64,000 nucleotides of DNA, taken from Lentzea terrae. GTDB lineage: Bacteria; Actinomycetota; Actinomycetes; Mycobacteriales; Pseudonocardiaceae. This document shows positions 34,810 through 44,064 of the stretch, piece by piece. A program made the position numbers and the translations under genes. Where the stretch lies: the NCBI RefSeq assembly GCF_003265345.1, contig NZ_QFWW01000021.1, positions 58,005 to 122,004 of the forward strand, in the 5' to 3' direction. Each line of letters begins with the position of its first letter. Within the stretch, counting starts at the first letter, position 1. Below the pieces are notes generated by a model that was given only the letters and a program-made list of their open reading frames with translations, did no database searches and was not told the DNA's origin.

Positions 34810-36459
34810 ATGAGTTTCCGTTACTACCGTGCAGTGGCGCTGGACCTGGACGGGACGAATCGCCTGCGGTGGTCCGCCGGGGGAGGAAGTCCTGGCCGCC
34901 GTCCGCGATGCCCGTGCGGGCGGAATACGGGTGCTGCTCGTGTCTGGGCGCATTCTCGCCGAGTTGGAGGCTGAGTTTCCCGGTCTGGCGGGTGAGTTCG
35001 ACGCTGTCGTCGCGGAGAACGGAGCGGTGTTGGCGTTGTCCGGGGTGGTACGTCCGCTCGCACGACCGGTGGATCCACAGCTGTTGCGGTGGCTGACCGA
35101 GCGCGGTGTCGCGGTGCGCCGGGGAATGGTGATCCTGGCGCTGCAGGCGTCCGCGGCGCATCTCGCGCTGGACGCCGTGCAGGACCTGCGGCTGGACGCG
35201 CAGCTGGTGCGCAACCGCGGCGAGCTCATGGTGCTGCCCGCGGGTGTGACGAAGGGCGGCGGTCTGGTCGACGCGCTGAGCGAGCTGGGAGTGTCACCGC
35301 ACAGTGCGATCGCCGTCGGTGATGCCGAGAACGATCACGCCCTGCTCGAGGCGGCCGAGCTGGGAGTCGCCGTCAGCAATGCGGTGGACTCCCTCGTCGC
35401 GCACGCCGATCTCGTGCTGCCCGCGCCGAACGGCGTCGGGTGGCGGCGCTGCTCGCCGGCCCGGTGCTCGGCGGCACCGAGCTGGCCGTCTCCGGCCGCT
35501 GGAGGATCCACCTCGGAATCGACAGCGAGGGCCGGACGGTCACCGTCCCAGCGGCGCAGACGTCCGTGTTGATCACCGGGAAACCCGGTGCGGGCAAGTC
35601 TTATCTGGCGGGGCTGGTGGCCGAGCAGCTGATCGGGATGGGCTACTCGATCGTGGTCTTCGATCCGGAAGGTGATCACACCGAGCTCGGGATGCTCAAC
35701 GGCACGACGGTGTTCGGCGCCGACGGGCGCCTCCCACCGCCGTGGGAGCTGATCCAGTTCGTGCGCCACGACAACAGCGTCGTGCTGGACCTGTCGTTGC
35801 TGGACGACGGGCGGCGCAACGACTACGCCCGTGAGGTGTCCCGGTTGCTGCAGCACCACCGCGACCGCACCGGGCTGCCGCACTGGATCGTGCTGGACGA
35901 GGCGCACTGGCCGCTGGGACGGTTGCACCACCACGCGTTCCGGCCGGACGGTCTGGGGTATTGCCTCGCCACGTACCAGCCACACGAGCTCACTCCCGCC
36001 GTGGCGCAGGGAGTGCAGTGGCACGTCACCGTGTGCGGCGATGGTGAGGCGGTGCTGGGCGGAGCCGGCGTCATGACGGCTTTCCGCATCGCTGACCGGC
36101 GGACGGATCACGTGCGGCACCAGCACAAGTACACGAGCACCGACCTGCCGCGGTACCGCGGTTTCCACTTCCGCGACGACGACGGGCCGACCGGTGCGGT
36201 CGCGGCGAACCTCAACCAGTTCGTCGACGTCCTGCGCCACTGCGACACCGGCGTGCTGCACCACCACTCCATGGGCCGGGACATGTCTCGGTGGATCCGG
36301 GACGTGCACCGCGACCAGACGCTGGCCGGCCACCTGCGCAGGCTGGAGAGCCGCATCGCGGCGGGCGCACCCGCCGGCGAGGTCAGGCCGTTGCTCGTGA
36401 AGGCGATCGAGCAACGCTACAGCTTGAGCAAGGTGACGCGGATCTCGACGGACGGATGA
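34810..36459 (+). pseudogene. HAD phosphatase-AAA ATPase fusion with two frameshifts
   Basis: Three frames join into one protein of about 550 residues. It has a HAD N-terminus (VALDLDGT, LLVSGR, KGGGLVDAL, AVGDAENDHALLEAAELGVA) and then a HerA/DUF87-like ATPase with P-loop ITGKPGAGKS, Walker B HWIVLDEAHW and a C-terminal helical part. One extra A at about 34858 and one missing G at 35438-35440 break the frame; correcting both restores continuity. The family couples a Cof-like phosphatase to an ATPase. Its role is unknown, and its setting suggests stress or dormancy. Confidence 0.75.
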
Positions 36460-36508
36460 GCTCGCGGGCTGGAGCCCACCGGCTGGAGCCCACCGGCTCA
36501 ACGCCGCG

Positions 36509-36522
36509 GAGACGAAAGTCCC
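36509..36522. promoter_or_regulatory. DosR-like box upstream of the CBS-BON gene
   Basis: GAGACGAAAGTCCC differs from GGGACTWWAGTCCC at two positions and keeps the 5-4-5 spacing. It lies 71 bp upstream of the CBS-BON start and may drive CBS-BON and phoU together. Confidence 0.45.
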
Positions 36523-36592
36523 TGTGGTCCGCGGTGCTTCAGGAGCAGCCTGGGTGTGCTGCGCCTCATCGACCAGACACGCGGAGTACGCC

Positions 36593-37279
36593 ATGCGCCA
36601 ACCTTCTGTTGCTTCACTGATGACCAGCGAGGTGATCAGCGCGAACCCGGACACGCCGTTCAAGGACCTCGTGGAGCTGATGGAAGAACACCGCATCAGC
36701 GCCGTCCCGATCGTTGAAGGTGACTACGCCATAGGTGTGGTGTCGGACGCCGACCTGCTGCCGAAGGAGGAATTCCGCGGCGGCACCGCGGAGAAGCCCG
36801 CGATCCTGTCGAGCCGGGCGGAGAAACGCCGCTGGCAGCGGGCACACGGCGTGACCGCGCGGGAGGTGATGACGACGCCGGTGCGCATGATAGGCATGAA
36901 CGCCTCGGCCGGTATTGCGGCGCGGGAGCTCGCGAAGGCCGGTGCGCGCAGGCTGTTCGTCGCCGACGTGGACGGCTCGCTCGTGGGCGTGCTGTCCCGG
37001 CGTGACCTGCTCAAGGTGTTCGTGAAGGACGACGAGACGCTGCACGACGAGATTCTGCACGAGGTCTTCGGCAGCTCGACGTGGCTCAATCCGGCGACGG
37101 TGGAAGTCGTGGTGCACGACGGTGTGGTGACGCTGCGCGGACTGGTGGAACGGCGCAGCGACGTGGAGCTCGCCGCGCACTTGGTCCGGGCGATGCCAGG
37201 CGTCGTGGACCTGACGAACCTCCTGTCGTACGAGTGGGACGACACTCTGCGCCCCCGTCCCGCGGGGACCTTCGGCTGA
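36593..37279 (+). CDS. CBS-pair and BON domain protein
   Basis: A 228-residue cytoplasmic protein. Two CBS motifs (MTSEVISANPDTPFKDLVEL, with HRISAVPIVEGDYAIGVVSD; and VMTTPVRMIGMNASAGIAAR, with RLFVADVDGSLVGVLSRRDL) form an adenosine-nucleotide-sensing pair. A BON domain follows (VEVVVHDGVVTLRGLVERRS). Comparable proteins (Hrp1 in mycobacteria) are hypoxia-induced, which fits the box upstream and the neighbours. The ATG at 36593 begins the first CBS motif. Confidence 0.88.
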   Translation: MRQPSVASLMTSEVISANPDTPFKDLVELMEEHRISAVPIVEGDYAIGVVSDADLLPKEEFRGGTAEKPAILSSRAEKRRWQRAHGVTAREVMTTPVRMIGMNASAGIAARELAKAGARRLFVADVDGSLVGVLSRRDLLKVFVKDDETLHDEILHEVFGSSTWLNPATVEVVVHDGVVTLRGLVERRSDVELAAHLVRAMPGVVDLTNLLSYEWDDTLRPRPAGTFG

Positions 37280-37313
37280 GCCACGGTCAATCGGTGTTGG
37301 AGAGGTGTTCACC

Positions 37314-37970
37314 ATGCGCGAGGCGTTCGACGCGGAACTCGCCCGGTTCCGCGATCAGCTGGCCGCTCTGGCCAAGGACACGAAAGACGCGATGACCCGT
37401 GCCACAACGGCACTGCTCGACAACTCCCTCGCCGAGGCGGCCGGTGTTGTCGGCGATGACGACGAACTGGTGGGCCTGCATCACCGGATCGATCAGCAGG
37501 CTCTCGTGCTGCTCGCCCGGCAGCAACCGGTGGCGGGCGATCTCCGCACGATCATGGCGGGGTTGCGGATGAGTGCAGACCTCAAGCGCATGGCGACGCT
37601 GGCCCGGCACATCGCCGAGCTGGTGACGCGACGGCACCCGCGGCCGGTCGTGCCGTCCGAGGTGCGCCAGACCGTGGTGGCGATGGGCGCGGTGGCAGTC
37701 CGGCTGGCTGGGGCAGCCCAAGACGCCGTCACGACGGAGAATGTCGACGCGGCAACGGCTCTGGAGCGTGCCGATGACGTGATGGACGATCTGCTCACGT
37801 CGCTCTACCGCACGTTGGTCGTCGATCACCGGTGGGACGTCGAGACGGCGATGGACCTGACCCTGCTGGGCCGGTACTACGAGCGGTTCGCCGACCATGC
37901 GGTATCCGTGGCCAAGCGGGTCGCGTTCGCCGCGGGTACCCGTCGACCGGAGGCTGCTCCGTCCAGTTAG
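37314..37970 (+). CDS. phoU: PhoU-like phosphate regulator
   Basis: A 218-residue protein of two PhoU three-helix bundles with the metal-site motifs (DLRTIMAGLRMSADLKRMAT, ERADDVMDDLLTSLYRTL, GRYYERFADHAVSVAKR). PhoU restrains Pst phosphate uptake and signals phosphate status. No pst genes lie here, so this copy may serve stress or persistence. The ATG at 37314 has GGAGAGG upstream, and it follows the CBS-BON gene by 34 bp. Its stop overlaps the convergent adenosine-specific kinase stop. Confidence 0.85.
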   Translation: MREAFDAELARFRDQLAALAKDTKDAMTRATTALLDNSLAEAAGVVGDDDELVGLHHRIDQQALVLLARQQPVAGDLRTIMAGLRMSADLKRMATLARHIAELVTRRHPRPVVPSEVRQTVVAMGAVAVRLAGAAQDAVTTENVDAATALERADDVMDDLLTSLYRTLVVDHRWDVETAMDLTLLGRYYERFADHAVSVAKRVAFAAGTRRPEAAPSS

Positions 37971-38449
37971 GACTTGTAACCGATGCGACGCAGCAGTGCC
38001 TTGCGTTCGGCCTGGTCGTCGGCGGTCTCGACGCCGAGCGGCTGGCCGCCGTCCACCACGCCGATGATGCCCCTGCCGAGCGCGGTGCCGGCGAGGAGCA
38101 GGTCGACCGGGTTGGCAGTGGCGCAGAAGACGGTGCAGACCTCGGGCACCTGCTTGATCGCATTGAGGACGTTGACCGGATATCCCTCGCGTAGGAACAC
38201 GATGAACGAGTGGCCGGCTCCGATGGCGTGAGCGTTCTTGATCGCGAGCTCCACCAGGTCCGGGTCGTTGCCGGAGTGGCGGACGAGCCTGGGCCCGGAG
38301 GCCTCGCAGAAGGCGAGTCCGAACCGCAGGTGCGGGCTCGCGCCGGCGAGTGCCTCGTGCAGGTCCTCGACCGACTTGATGAAGTGCGCCTGCCCGATGA
38401 TGACGTTGAGGTCGTCGGGCTTCTCGACCCTGACCGCGATGATGGACAT
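37967..38449 (-). CDS. adenosine-specific kinase (DUF355 family)
   Basis: A 160-residue single-domain protein matching the adenosine-specific kinase family known from archaeal and bacterial structures (VRVEKPDDLNVIIGQAHFIK, FGLAFCEASGPRLVRHSGND, ANPVDLLLAGTALGRGIIGV VDG). It is convergent with phoU, the two stops sharing bases, and divergent from the universal stress gene with a DosR-like box between them. Confidence 0.85.
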   Translation of the reverse strand: MSIIAVRVEKPDDLNVIIGQAHFIKSVEDLHEALAGASPHLRFGLAFCEASGPRLVRHSGNDPDLVELAIKNAHAIGAGHSFIVFLREGYPVNVLNAIKQVPEVCTVFCATANPVDLLLAGTALGRGIIGVVDGGQPLGVETADDQAERKALLRRIGYKS

Positions 38450-38485
38450 CGATCGAGTTTGGCCTGCGTGCGACCGTCGGGTTCA

Positions 38486-38499
38486 GTGGCGAAAGTCCT
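38486..38499. promoter_or_regulatory. DosR-like box between kinase and stress gene
   Basis: GTGGCGAAAGTCCT shares the GAAAGTCC core with the CBS-BON box. It lies 37 bp from the adenosine-specific kinase start and 82 bp from the universal stress protein start, so it could serve either. Confidence 0.35.
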
Positions 38500-38580
38500 C
38501 GCGGACCAGGCAACTCTGCCCCGTGTGATCCGTGCCCGTGCGCCCTGCCGCAGACCACCGGCGGGCAGGACGCTGGGTGC

Positions 38581-39458
38581 ATGAGCAAGGGACCTGGAGC
38601 TCCGGTCGTGGTCGGTGTCGACGGCTCGGCTTCGGCGCTCGAGGCTGTCGCGTGGGCAGCCGACGAGTGCCTGCGCCACCGTGCGCCGTTGCGTCTGGTG
38701 CACGCGTATCTGATGCCGATCCCCAGTCGCAATGACATCGGGCTCGTCGGCGAAGACCTGAACCGTGCGTTGCAGGCGCAGGGCCGCAAGTGGTTGCGGC
38801 GAGCGCAGGACACGGCTCGTGTCATCGCACCGGACGTCACCGTCACCACCCGCATCGCCTGCACCGGTGACGTGCCGCTGCTCGTCGACGAGTCCGAACG
38901 GGCCCGGCTGGTCGTGCTGGGTTCGAGAGGTCTCGGCGGCTTCAGCGACCTCCTCGTCGGATCCACCGCCCTCGCACTGGTGTCACACGGAAGTGCCCCG
39001 TGGTCGTCGCGCGGGACACACCCGCGCCCGACGGACCCGTGATCGTCGGCGTGGACGGCTCACCGGTGAGCGAGGCCGCGGTGGCGTTCGCGTTCGAGGC
39101 CGCGTCGATCCGCGGCGCGTCGCTCACCGCCGTGATGTCGTGGCAGGACTTCCTGCTCGACAGCGGCTACCACGACACGAAGATCGCCACCGACTGGACA
39201 CAGGTCGAGGACGACGAGCGGCGGCTGCTCGCACAACGGCTCGCCGGCTGGCAGGAGAAGTACCCCGACGTGTACGTCGACCGGGTGGTGGAGCGCGACC
39301 GCGCCGCGCGGGTGCTCATGCGGCTCGGCGAGCGGGCGCGGCTGCTGGTCGTCGGCAGCCACGGCCGCGGCGGCTTCACCGGGATGCTGCTCGGTTCGAC
39401 GGCCAGAACCCTCGTGCACCACGCGCCCTGCCCGCTGGCGGTCGTCCGGCGATCGTGA
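38581..39458 (+). pseudogene. tandem universal stress protein with one frameshift
   Basis: Two UspA domains, VVVGVDGSASALEAVAWAAD to LVVLGSRGLGGFSDLLVGST and VIVGVDGSPVSEAAVAFAFE to LLVVGSHGRGGFTGMLLGST, lie in two frames. The first should end with 'SH-G-x-CPVVVAR'; the missing base is at 38993-38994, after GGAAG. Both domains keep the ATP-binding G-2x-G-9x-G(S/T) motif. Restored, this is the usual double-domain DosR-type stress protein of about 290 residues. As given, domain 2 would need its own GTG at 39000. Confidence 0.85.
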
Positions 39459-39464
39459 ATGGTG

Positions 39465-39484
39465 TCCGTAGCTATGGCTACGGA
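39465..39484 (+). terminator. hairpin after the stress protein
   Basis: TCCGTAGC and GCTACGGA pair perfectly around TATG. The hairpin begins seven bases after the universal stress protein stop, with no U-tract. Confidence 0.5.
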
Positions 39485-39502
39485 AGCCACTCACGACCCT
39501 GG

Positions 39503-39650
39503 TTACCGCGGGACCGGCAGCGGTGCGGCGGCCATGGGTTCCCAGCGGTCTGCGAGCCGCTGCTCCAGCTGGTGCATGGTGGTGTACTCGAGGTCCTCCA
39601 GTGGCAGGCGGTGTGGTTCGAAGGGGCCGTGCCTGCGCAGGTAGTCCAGT
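39503..39650 (-). pseudogene. unidentified reverse-strand gene end
   Basis: The reverse frame reads YLRRHGPFEPHRLPLEDLEY then TTMHQLEQRLADRWEPM and stops at 39503. Nearly all bases at its third codon positions are G or C, which favours real coding here over the forward frames. I do not recognise the family. It collides with a forward-coding remnant and is clearly truncated at its 5' side. Confidence 0.35.
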
Positions 39651-39796
39651 TGTCGCTGCGGTTCGGCTACACCAGGCTGGCGCATCGCGACGAGGCGCGA
39701 TGGATCCACGACCGGTTCACCAAGGCCTGCGCCGAGTTCGGCACCGACGTGACCCAGGTGGAAGACCGACTCGTCGTGCGATGGCGACACCGATGA
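39640..39796 (+). pseudogene. C-terminal remnant, perhaps CapA-like
   Basis: The forward frame reads LSLRFGYTRLAHRDEARWIH then DRFTKACAEFGTDVTQVEDR LVVRW, with strongly G/C-ended codons, and stops at 39796 within the start of the RtcB relic (ATGA overlap). The pattern fits the tail of CapA/PGA-type metallophosphatases, one of which (Rv0574c) is a DosR-regulon protein. That assignment is tentative. The rest of the gene is missing. Confidence 0.35.
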
Positions 39797-40443
39797 ACCT
39801 CATCCGGGAAGGACGGTTCCGGCTGAGGATCGAACCACACGGCCGGATGCGCGTTTCCGGCATCGTGTTCGCCTCGGAGGAACTGCTGCCAGACCCGCGT
39901 GCCGACCTCGCACTCGAGCAGGTCGTCAACATCGCGACCCCTGCCCGGCATCGACCGGGCCACGCTCACCCCGCATCTCGAGGCTGTGATGAACACCCTC
40001 GACCACGCGATACCCCGCGGGATGCACGGGGGAGGGGTGTGGAGCCTGTCCGGTGAGCCGCACCTGCGCCGCGTGCTCGCCGACGGAGTGCCCTATGCGC
40101 TGGACTGCCGGCATGGCGTGCAACGCGACCTGGACCGTTGCGAAGACGGAGGCGTGGTGCTCGGCGCCGACCCGACCCGGAGCAGCGCCCGAGCGCTCGA
40201 ACGGGGACTCGGGCAGGTCGGCGGCCTCGGCTCCGGCAAACACTCCCTGGAGACCCAGGAGGTCGACCACATCCACGACGACACCACGGCTGCTGCGTTC
40301 GGCCTGCGACCTCACCAGATCTGCGTGATGAGCCACTGCGGCTCGCGCGGGCTGTCGACCGAGAGCGTCCGCCGCATCGAGAGCCGGGCATTGGCACGGT
40401 TGCGGAACCGACTGCACCCCGGCACGCCGGCGCGAGCAGCCTG
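39781..40443 (+). pseudogene. RtcB RNA ligase relic joined to a sigma-factor tail
   Basis: The frame from 39781 gives NLIREGRFRLRIEPHGRMRV and LALEQVVNIAT, the N-terminus of RtcB. About 50 residues (the first metal-binding segment) are then lost with a frame change. RtcB resumes with HAIPRGMHGGGVWSL, YALDCRHGVQRDLDRCEDGG, GLGSGKHSLETQEVDHIHDD and ICVMSHCGSRGL. The last part, LSTESVRRIESRALARLRNR, is a sigma-70 region 4.2, not RtcB. Active-site residues are missing, so the ligase is dead. RtcB (Rv2631) is also in the mycobacterial DosR regulon. Confidence 0.75.
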
Positions 40444-40643
40444 ATGGTCCGTGTCGACCCTCTGGGCAGGTCTTGAGCTCTTCGGACACCAGCGGCAGAT
40501 CTGCTGTCCGGCGTCGCGAGCGCGCGACCGGCCCGTGGGTCCCGGCTGATCACGGTCTGTTGTGGACAGACGAGCGGCCGCCGTGCTCTACCGCGTGATC
40601 GGGGTGCCGGCGTCGTCGTGGCTGTCGTCGTGTTCGGCCGTCA

Positions 40644-41095
40644 TCACCCCGTCCCCAGGATGTAGTGGCATCCGTTCCCGCCGGGGGCGAAGGTGGACTG
40701 GACGCCGCTCGCGGACCGGCTGGTGGTCACGCTGGAGTAGGTCGTGGTCAGGTTGTTGTACTGGAAGGTGAGCATGCCCGCCACGTTGCCCGCCCCGGTG
40801 CCGCCGATGCGGACCCACCTGCCGCTGCTGCCGGAGCTCGTGGCGAACGTCCCGTTGGCGTTGAAAGTGATCGTGACAGAGCTGTAGGTGCCGTCGCAGC
40901 CCCAGTCGTAGAACAAGGTGCCACTGCCCGGCGCGACCTGTGCGGTCCCCACCTCGGTGCCGGTGTCGGAGGGTTCCTGCTGCGCGGCCGCGGCGGCACC
41001 CACAGCGACACGACTCCCGTGATCCCGGCTGCGGCCAGGCATGCGGTCGCCGTGCTCGTCATGAGGTTGCGCCAGGAGAAACGTCGGTATTTCAT
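40644..41095 (-). pseudogene. small secreted protein with one frameshift
   Basis: From the ATG at 41095 a signal peptide is seen (RRFSWRNLMTSTATACLAAA GITGVVS). The frame then breaks near 41000-41015 and the mature part continues in another frame (QVAPGSGTLFYDWGCDGTYS, TFNANGTFATSSGSSGRWVR, GMLTFQYNNLTTTYSSV) to the stop at 40644. The mature domain looks like a compact beta-sandwich of about 110 residues. Family unknown. One indel would repair it. Confidence 0.55.
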
Positions 41096-41494
41096 CGTTG
41101 CTTTACCTCTCGTCCCATTCGTGCGGACGCGATCCGGCCCGTGGAGATGTGCCATCGGAAGGTTCGAGAAGAATTCTTCCTGATGTGTGCCGGTGCTCGC
41201 GGCCAGGATCTGCGTTAGATCATCAGTTTTATTTCCGTGAGGACGGGTAGGCAAGGGGCCGTTTCGTCACGTGTTTGTCCAGGTGGCTTGGGTTGATCGG
41301 GCGTCACGAGGAATGCAATCGTTCGTCGGCGCCTCAATTGCGAGAACGCGAAAAAAGAGGCGAAGGTCCCATGCCGATGCACGCCAAGGACTGTTCCGCT
41401 CGTCCAACAGTGACGAACAGACTCGGATCATGGTCCGTCGACAGGGCGAACCTCCACGACAACGCACGGCGGCGCGCAACCGCAGGAGGGTCGG
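41096..41494. other. upstream region of the first flavodoxin
   Basis: About 400 bp with no convincing gene. CGGATCATGGTCCG at 41424-41437 is an imperfect palindrome with the 5-4-5 layout of the dormancy boxes and lies 58 bp upstream of the flavodoxin start. The remaining sequence includes a relatively A-rich patch (GCGAGAACGCGAAAAAAGAG) near 41340-41360, unlike its surroundings, but no structure was recognised. Confidence 0.3.
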
Positions 41495-42013
41495 ATGAAG
41501 GTGCTCGTTGGTTTCGCGACAGCCGCCGGATCGACCGAGGGCGTCGCGCAGCGGATCGCGGGAATCGTGCGTGGGTACGGCCACGAGGTGGAGACGCACA
41601 ACGTGGACGAGGTGACTCACGTTCGGCTACGACGCGTTCGTGCTCGGCAGCGCGGTGCACAACCAAGCCTGGTTGCCCAACGCGGCGGCGTTCCTGTCAC
41701 GGGAACGCCAGGCGCTGTCCAGCAAGCCGGTGTGGTTGTTCAGCGTCGGCTTACCCGGTGCGTTGCGGGGCCGATGCGGAAGTGGGCCGGCTTGGAGGAA
41801 TCCGACATCCTGGCGAACTTGGCGTCTGATGTGCGCCCGCTGGGGCACCGGTTGTTCACCGGCGTGGTCACCCCCGAGGCATTCGGCAAAGTCGGCGCGT
41901 GGAAGTTCCGGGTCATGGGCGGTCGGTTCGGCGACTTCCGCGACTGGGCGGCGATAGACGCCTGGGCGAACCAGATCGCGGAAGACCTCACCGACACCGA
42001 AACGCTCGGTTGA
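41495..42013 (+). pseudogene. flavodoxin-domain protein with two compensating frameshifts
   Basis: A 172-codon frame is open, but only its ends are flavodoxin (MKVLVGFATAAGSTEGVAQR and GPMRKWAGLEESDILANLAS onwards). Between about 41620 and 41770 the true sequence (FVLGSAVHNQAWLPNAAAFL, KPVWLFSVGLPGA) lies in another frame. One extra base near 41620 and one missing C near 41770 cancel each other. The intact paralogue at 45356-45874 shows the correct sequence. About 48 residues would be scrambled, including part of the FMN site. Confidence 0.75.
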
Positions 42014-42051
42014 GACGGCGGTGCGATGAGTTCTCGGGAGGCAGGTGGGAC

Positions 42052-42414
42052 ATGAGCTACGGCAAAGAGGTGCGAGAGGCGCTGCGGGCGCCTACTCGCG
42101 CGTTGCGGCAGGCGATTCCGGGTGTGTACCAGGGGTATCGCGAGTTGCACGAGGCCGCGCTGGCGCCCGGCGCGCTGGACACCAAGGCCAAGGAGCTGAT
42201 CGCGCTGGCGATCGCGGTGAGCAAGGAGTGCGACGGTTGCATTGCCGCGCACGCCCACGGCGCGGTGCAGCACGGAGCGACGCCGCAGGAGGCGGCGGAG
42301 GCCATTGGGGTGGCCTTCTTGATGAACGGTGGCCCGGCCACCGTGTACGGCGCTCGCGCGTTCGCCGCGTTCACCGAATTCCACGAGGCGCAGGGTGAAC
42401 GGGCCGGTGCGTGA
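42052..42414 (+). CDS. AhpD-like carboxymuconolactone decarboxylase family
   Basis: A 120-residue helical protein with the redox motif CDGCIAAHAHGAVQHGATPQ (CxxC plus His), typical of AhpD-like peroxidase partners rather than true decarboxylases. It follows the flavodoxin by 38 bp and overlaps nagA. It probably helps peroxide defence or thiol exchange under low oxygen (inference). Confidence 0.85.
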   Translation: MSYGKEVREALRAPTRALRQAIPGVYQGYRELHEAALAPGALDTKAKELIALAIAVSKECDGCIAAHAHGAVQHGATPQEAAEAIGVAFLMNGGPATVYGARAFAAFTEFHEAQGERAGA

Positions 42415-43511
42415 TGCGCCTGGGTGTGGCCGCGGCGCTGGTCGGCGGCGTGTACCGGCGTGGTGACGTCGAGATCGACGACGAGGGCCGGGTCGCGGCG
42501 GTCGGTGTGCCGGGGCATGGACGTGGTCTGGCGGTGCCGGGGCTGGTCGACCTCCAGGTCAACGGGTTCGCCGGGGTGGACTTCCTGAACGCGGACGCGG
42601 AGGCCTTCGCTCATGCCGGTGCGGGACTCGCGCGGACCGGTGCGCTCGCGTACCAGCCGACCCTGATCACCAGCAGACCGGAGCAGACGATCGCCGCGAT
42701 CACCGCGGCGAACAAGGCCCGGATGAACGGTGGAGCTCGGATTCTGGGTGTCCACCTGGAGGGGCCGTTCCTGTCGCCGCAGCGACCCGGCACCCACCCG
42801 GTGGAGTTGCTGCGGGCACCAGAGGTCGCGCTGGTGCGCCGGTTGCTGGCGGCGGGACCGGTGACCCAGATGACGCTCGCCCCCGAACTGCCCGGCGCTC
42901 TGGACGTGGTCACTGAGTGCGTGCGCGCCGGAGTGCTGGTGTCCTGCGGGCACAGCAACGCCACCGCCGCGCACGCGCACGCTGCGTTCGACCGCGGGGC
43001 GCGGCTGGTCACGCACCTGTTCGACGCGATGCGACCGTTCACCCACCGCGACCCCGGCATCGTCGGCGCCGCGCTGACTCGAGGTGAGGTATTGCTAGGC
43101 CTGATCGCCGATCCAAGCCACCTCGCGCAGGAGACCATCCGGCTCGCCTTCCAGACCGCACCCGGCCGGGTCGTGCTGGTCACCGACGCGCTCGCCGCCT
43201 GCGGACAGCCGGACGGGCACTACCAGTTGGGCGAGGTGGAGTTCGACGTCGCCGACGGGGTGGCCCGCCGCGCCGACGGCACGCTGGTCGGGTCGACGAT
43301 CACACTCGTCGACGCGGTGCGGCACGCCTGCGACGCGGCGGGCGTGGGCGTGGAGCAGGCGTTCAACGCCGCCACTCGGACACCCGCGAGGTTGTTCCCC
43401 GGCAAGGACATCGGCCTGCTGCGCCCCGGCGACCGCGCGGACGTGCTCGTGCTCGACGACGAGCTGAGCGTGCGCACCGTGCTGCAGCACGGCGTCCCGC
43501 TCGACGTCTAG
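42414..43511 (+). CDS. nagA: N-acetylglucosamine-6-phosphate deacetylase
   Basis: A 365-residue amidohydrolase that removes acetate from GlcNAc-6-phosphate in amino-sugar recycling. Metal and substrate motifs are present: PGLVDLQVNGFAGVDF, GVHLEGPFLSP (Glu), VSCGHSNATA (His), VTHLFDAM (His; Asp where Asn is usual) and LVTDALAACG (catalytic Asp). The ATG at 42414 overlaps the preceding TGA; a GTG one codon earlier is possible. No nagB or GlcNAc transport genes lie nearby, so its link to the stress genes is unclear. Confidence 0.88.
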   Translation: MRLGVAAALVGGVYRRGDVEIDDEGRVAAVGVPGHGRGLAVPGLVDLQVNGFAGVDFLNADAEAFAHAGAGLARTGALAYQPTLITSRPEQTIAAITAANKARMNGGARILGVHLEGPFLSPQRPGTHPVELLRAPEVALVRRLLAAGPVTQMTLAPELPGALDVVTECVRAGVLVSCGHSNATAAHAHAAFDRGARLVTHLFDAMRPFTHRDPGIVGAALTRGEVLLGLIADPSHLAQETIRLAFQTAPGRVVLVTDALAACGQPDGHYQLGEVEFDVADGVARRADGTLVGSTITLVDAVRHACDAAGVGVEQAFNAATRTPARLFPGKDIGLLRPGDRADVLVLDDELSVRTVLQHGVPLDV

Positions 43512-44064
43512 CGGGTCAGGTGATGGTCATCGGATTGGGCGACGTCGCCATCGCTTGCCTCCACCAGTTTGTGCGCTCGTCTCCTCGTTCACCTCGACGG
43601 GGTCCCGGCGCCGCGGCGGCAGGCGCTGGAGATCTCCTGTCCGGTCCGAGCATCGGCGGCCCCTTGGCCGCGTCCATGTTCCGCGCGACGAAGCAGGTGT
43701 CGATCTGGGTGAGGTTCGCGGAATGCGCCGGCGTGCGGGCGATCGCGCGGTGACGCAGTGAGCTCGGACAACGCAGCCTCGCTGCGCAGCCTCGCCGGAC
43801 ACGTCGGCGAGGTTGACCATCCGTCCACCGGGCGCTGTCCAAGTCACGGTGCGGAATCCGCAGGGCCCTGGTGTTGCGGCGGCGTGTCCGCGCACCGAGC
43901 CACCACCCTGACCGGCCTCACCTGGACCTGCTGGGATTCACCGGATCACGTTGTTCCGATGGAGGACTGCACAGGTGTGGAACCAGGTCCTTGGTCCCTC
44001 GCCTGGTGCCACACGTGTCGCGAGCATCGTTGCTGTGGACACAACTGTGGTGGGCGGGAAGCGT
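43512..44064. other. 550-bp gap with no recognisable gene
   Basis: Neither strand shows a convincing frame or family resemblance between nagA and the ATPase fragment. Several short frames exist on both strands but their composition does not favour any. No strong hairpin or DosR-like box was seen. Confidence 0.4.

Noticed and set aside
37287..38966. A 559-codon reverse frame over phoU and the stress protein
   Set aside because: It overlaps two recognised genes in other frames and has no coherent domain.
39503..39790. Whole 95-codon reverse frame as one gene
   Set aside because: Only its 3' half shows reverse-strand coding bias; the 5' half is better explained by the forward CapA-like remnant.
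43516..43895. Reverse frames after nagA as a new gene
   Set aside because: Neither overlapping frame shows a family match, ribosome-binding site or consistent third-position bias.
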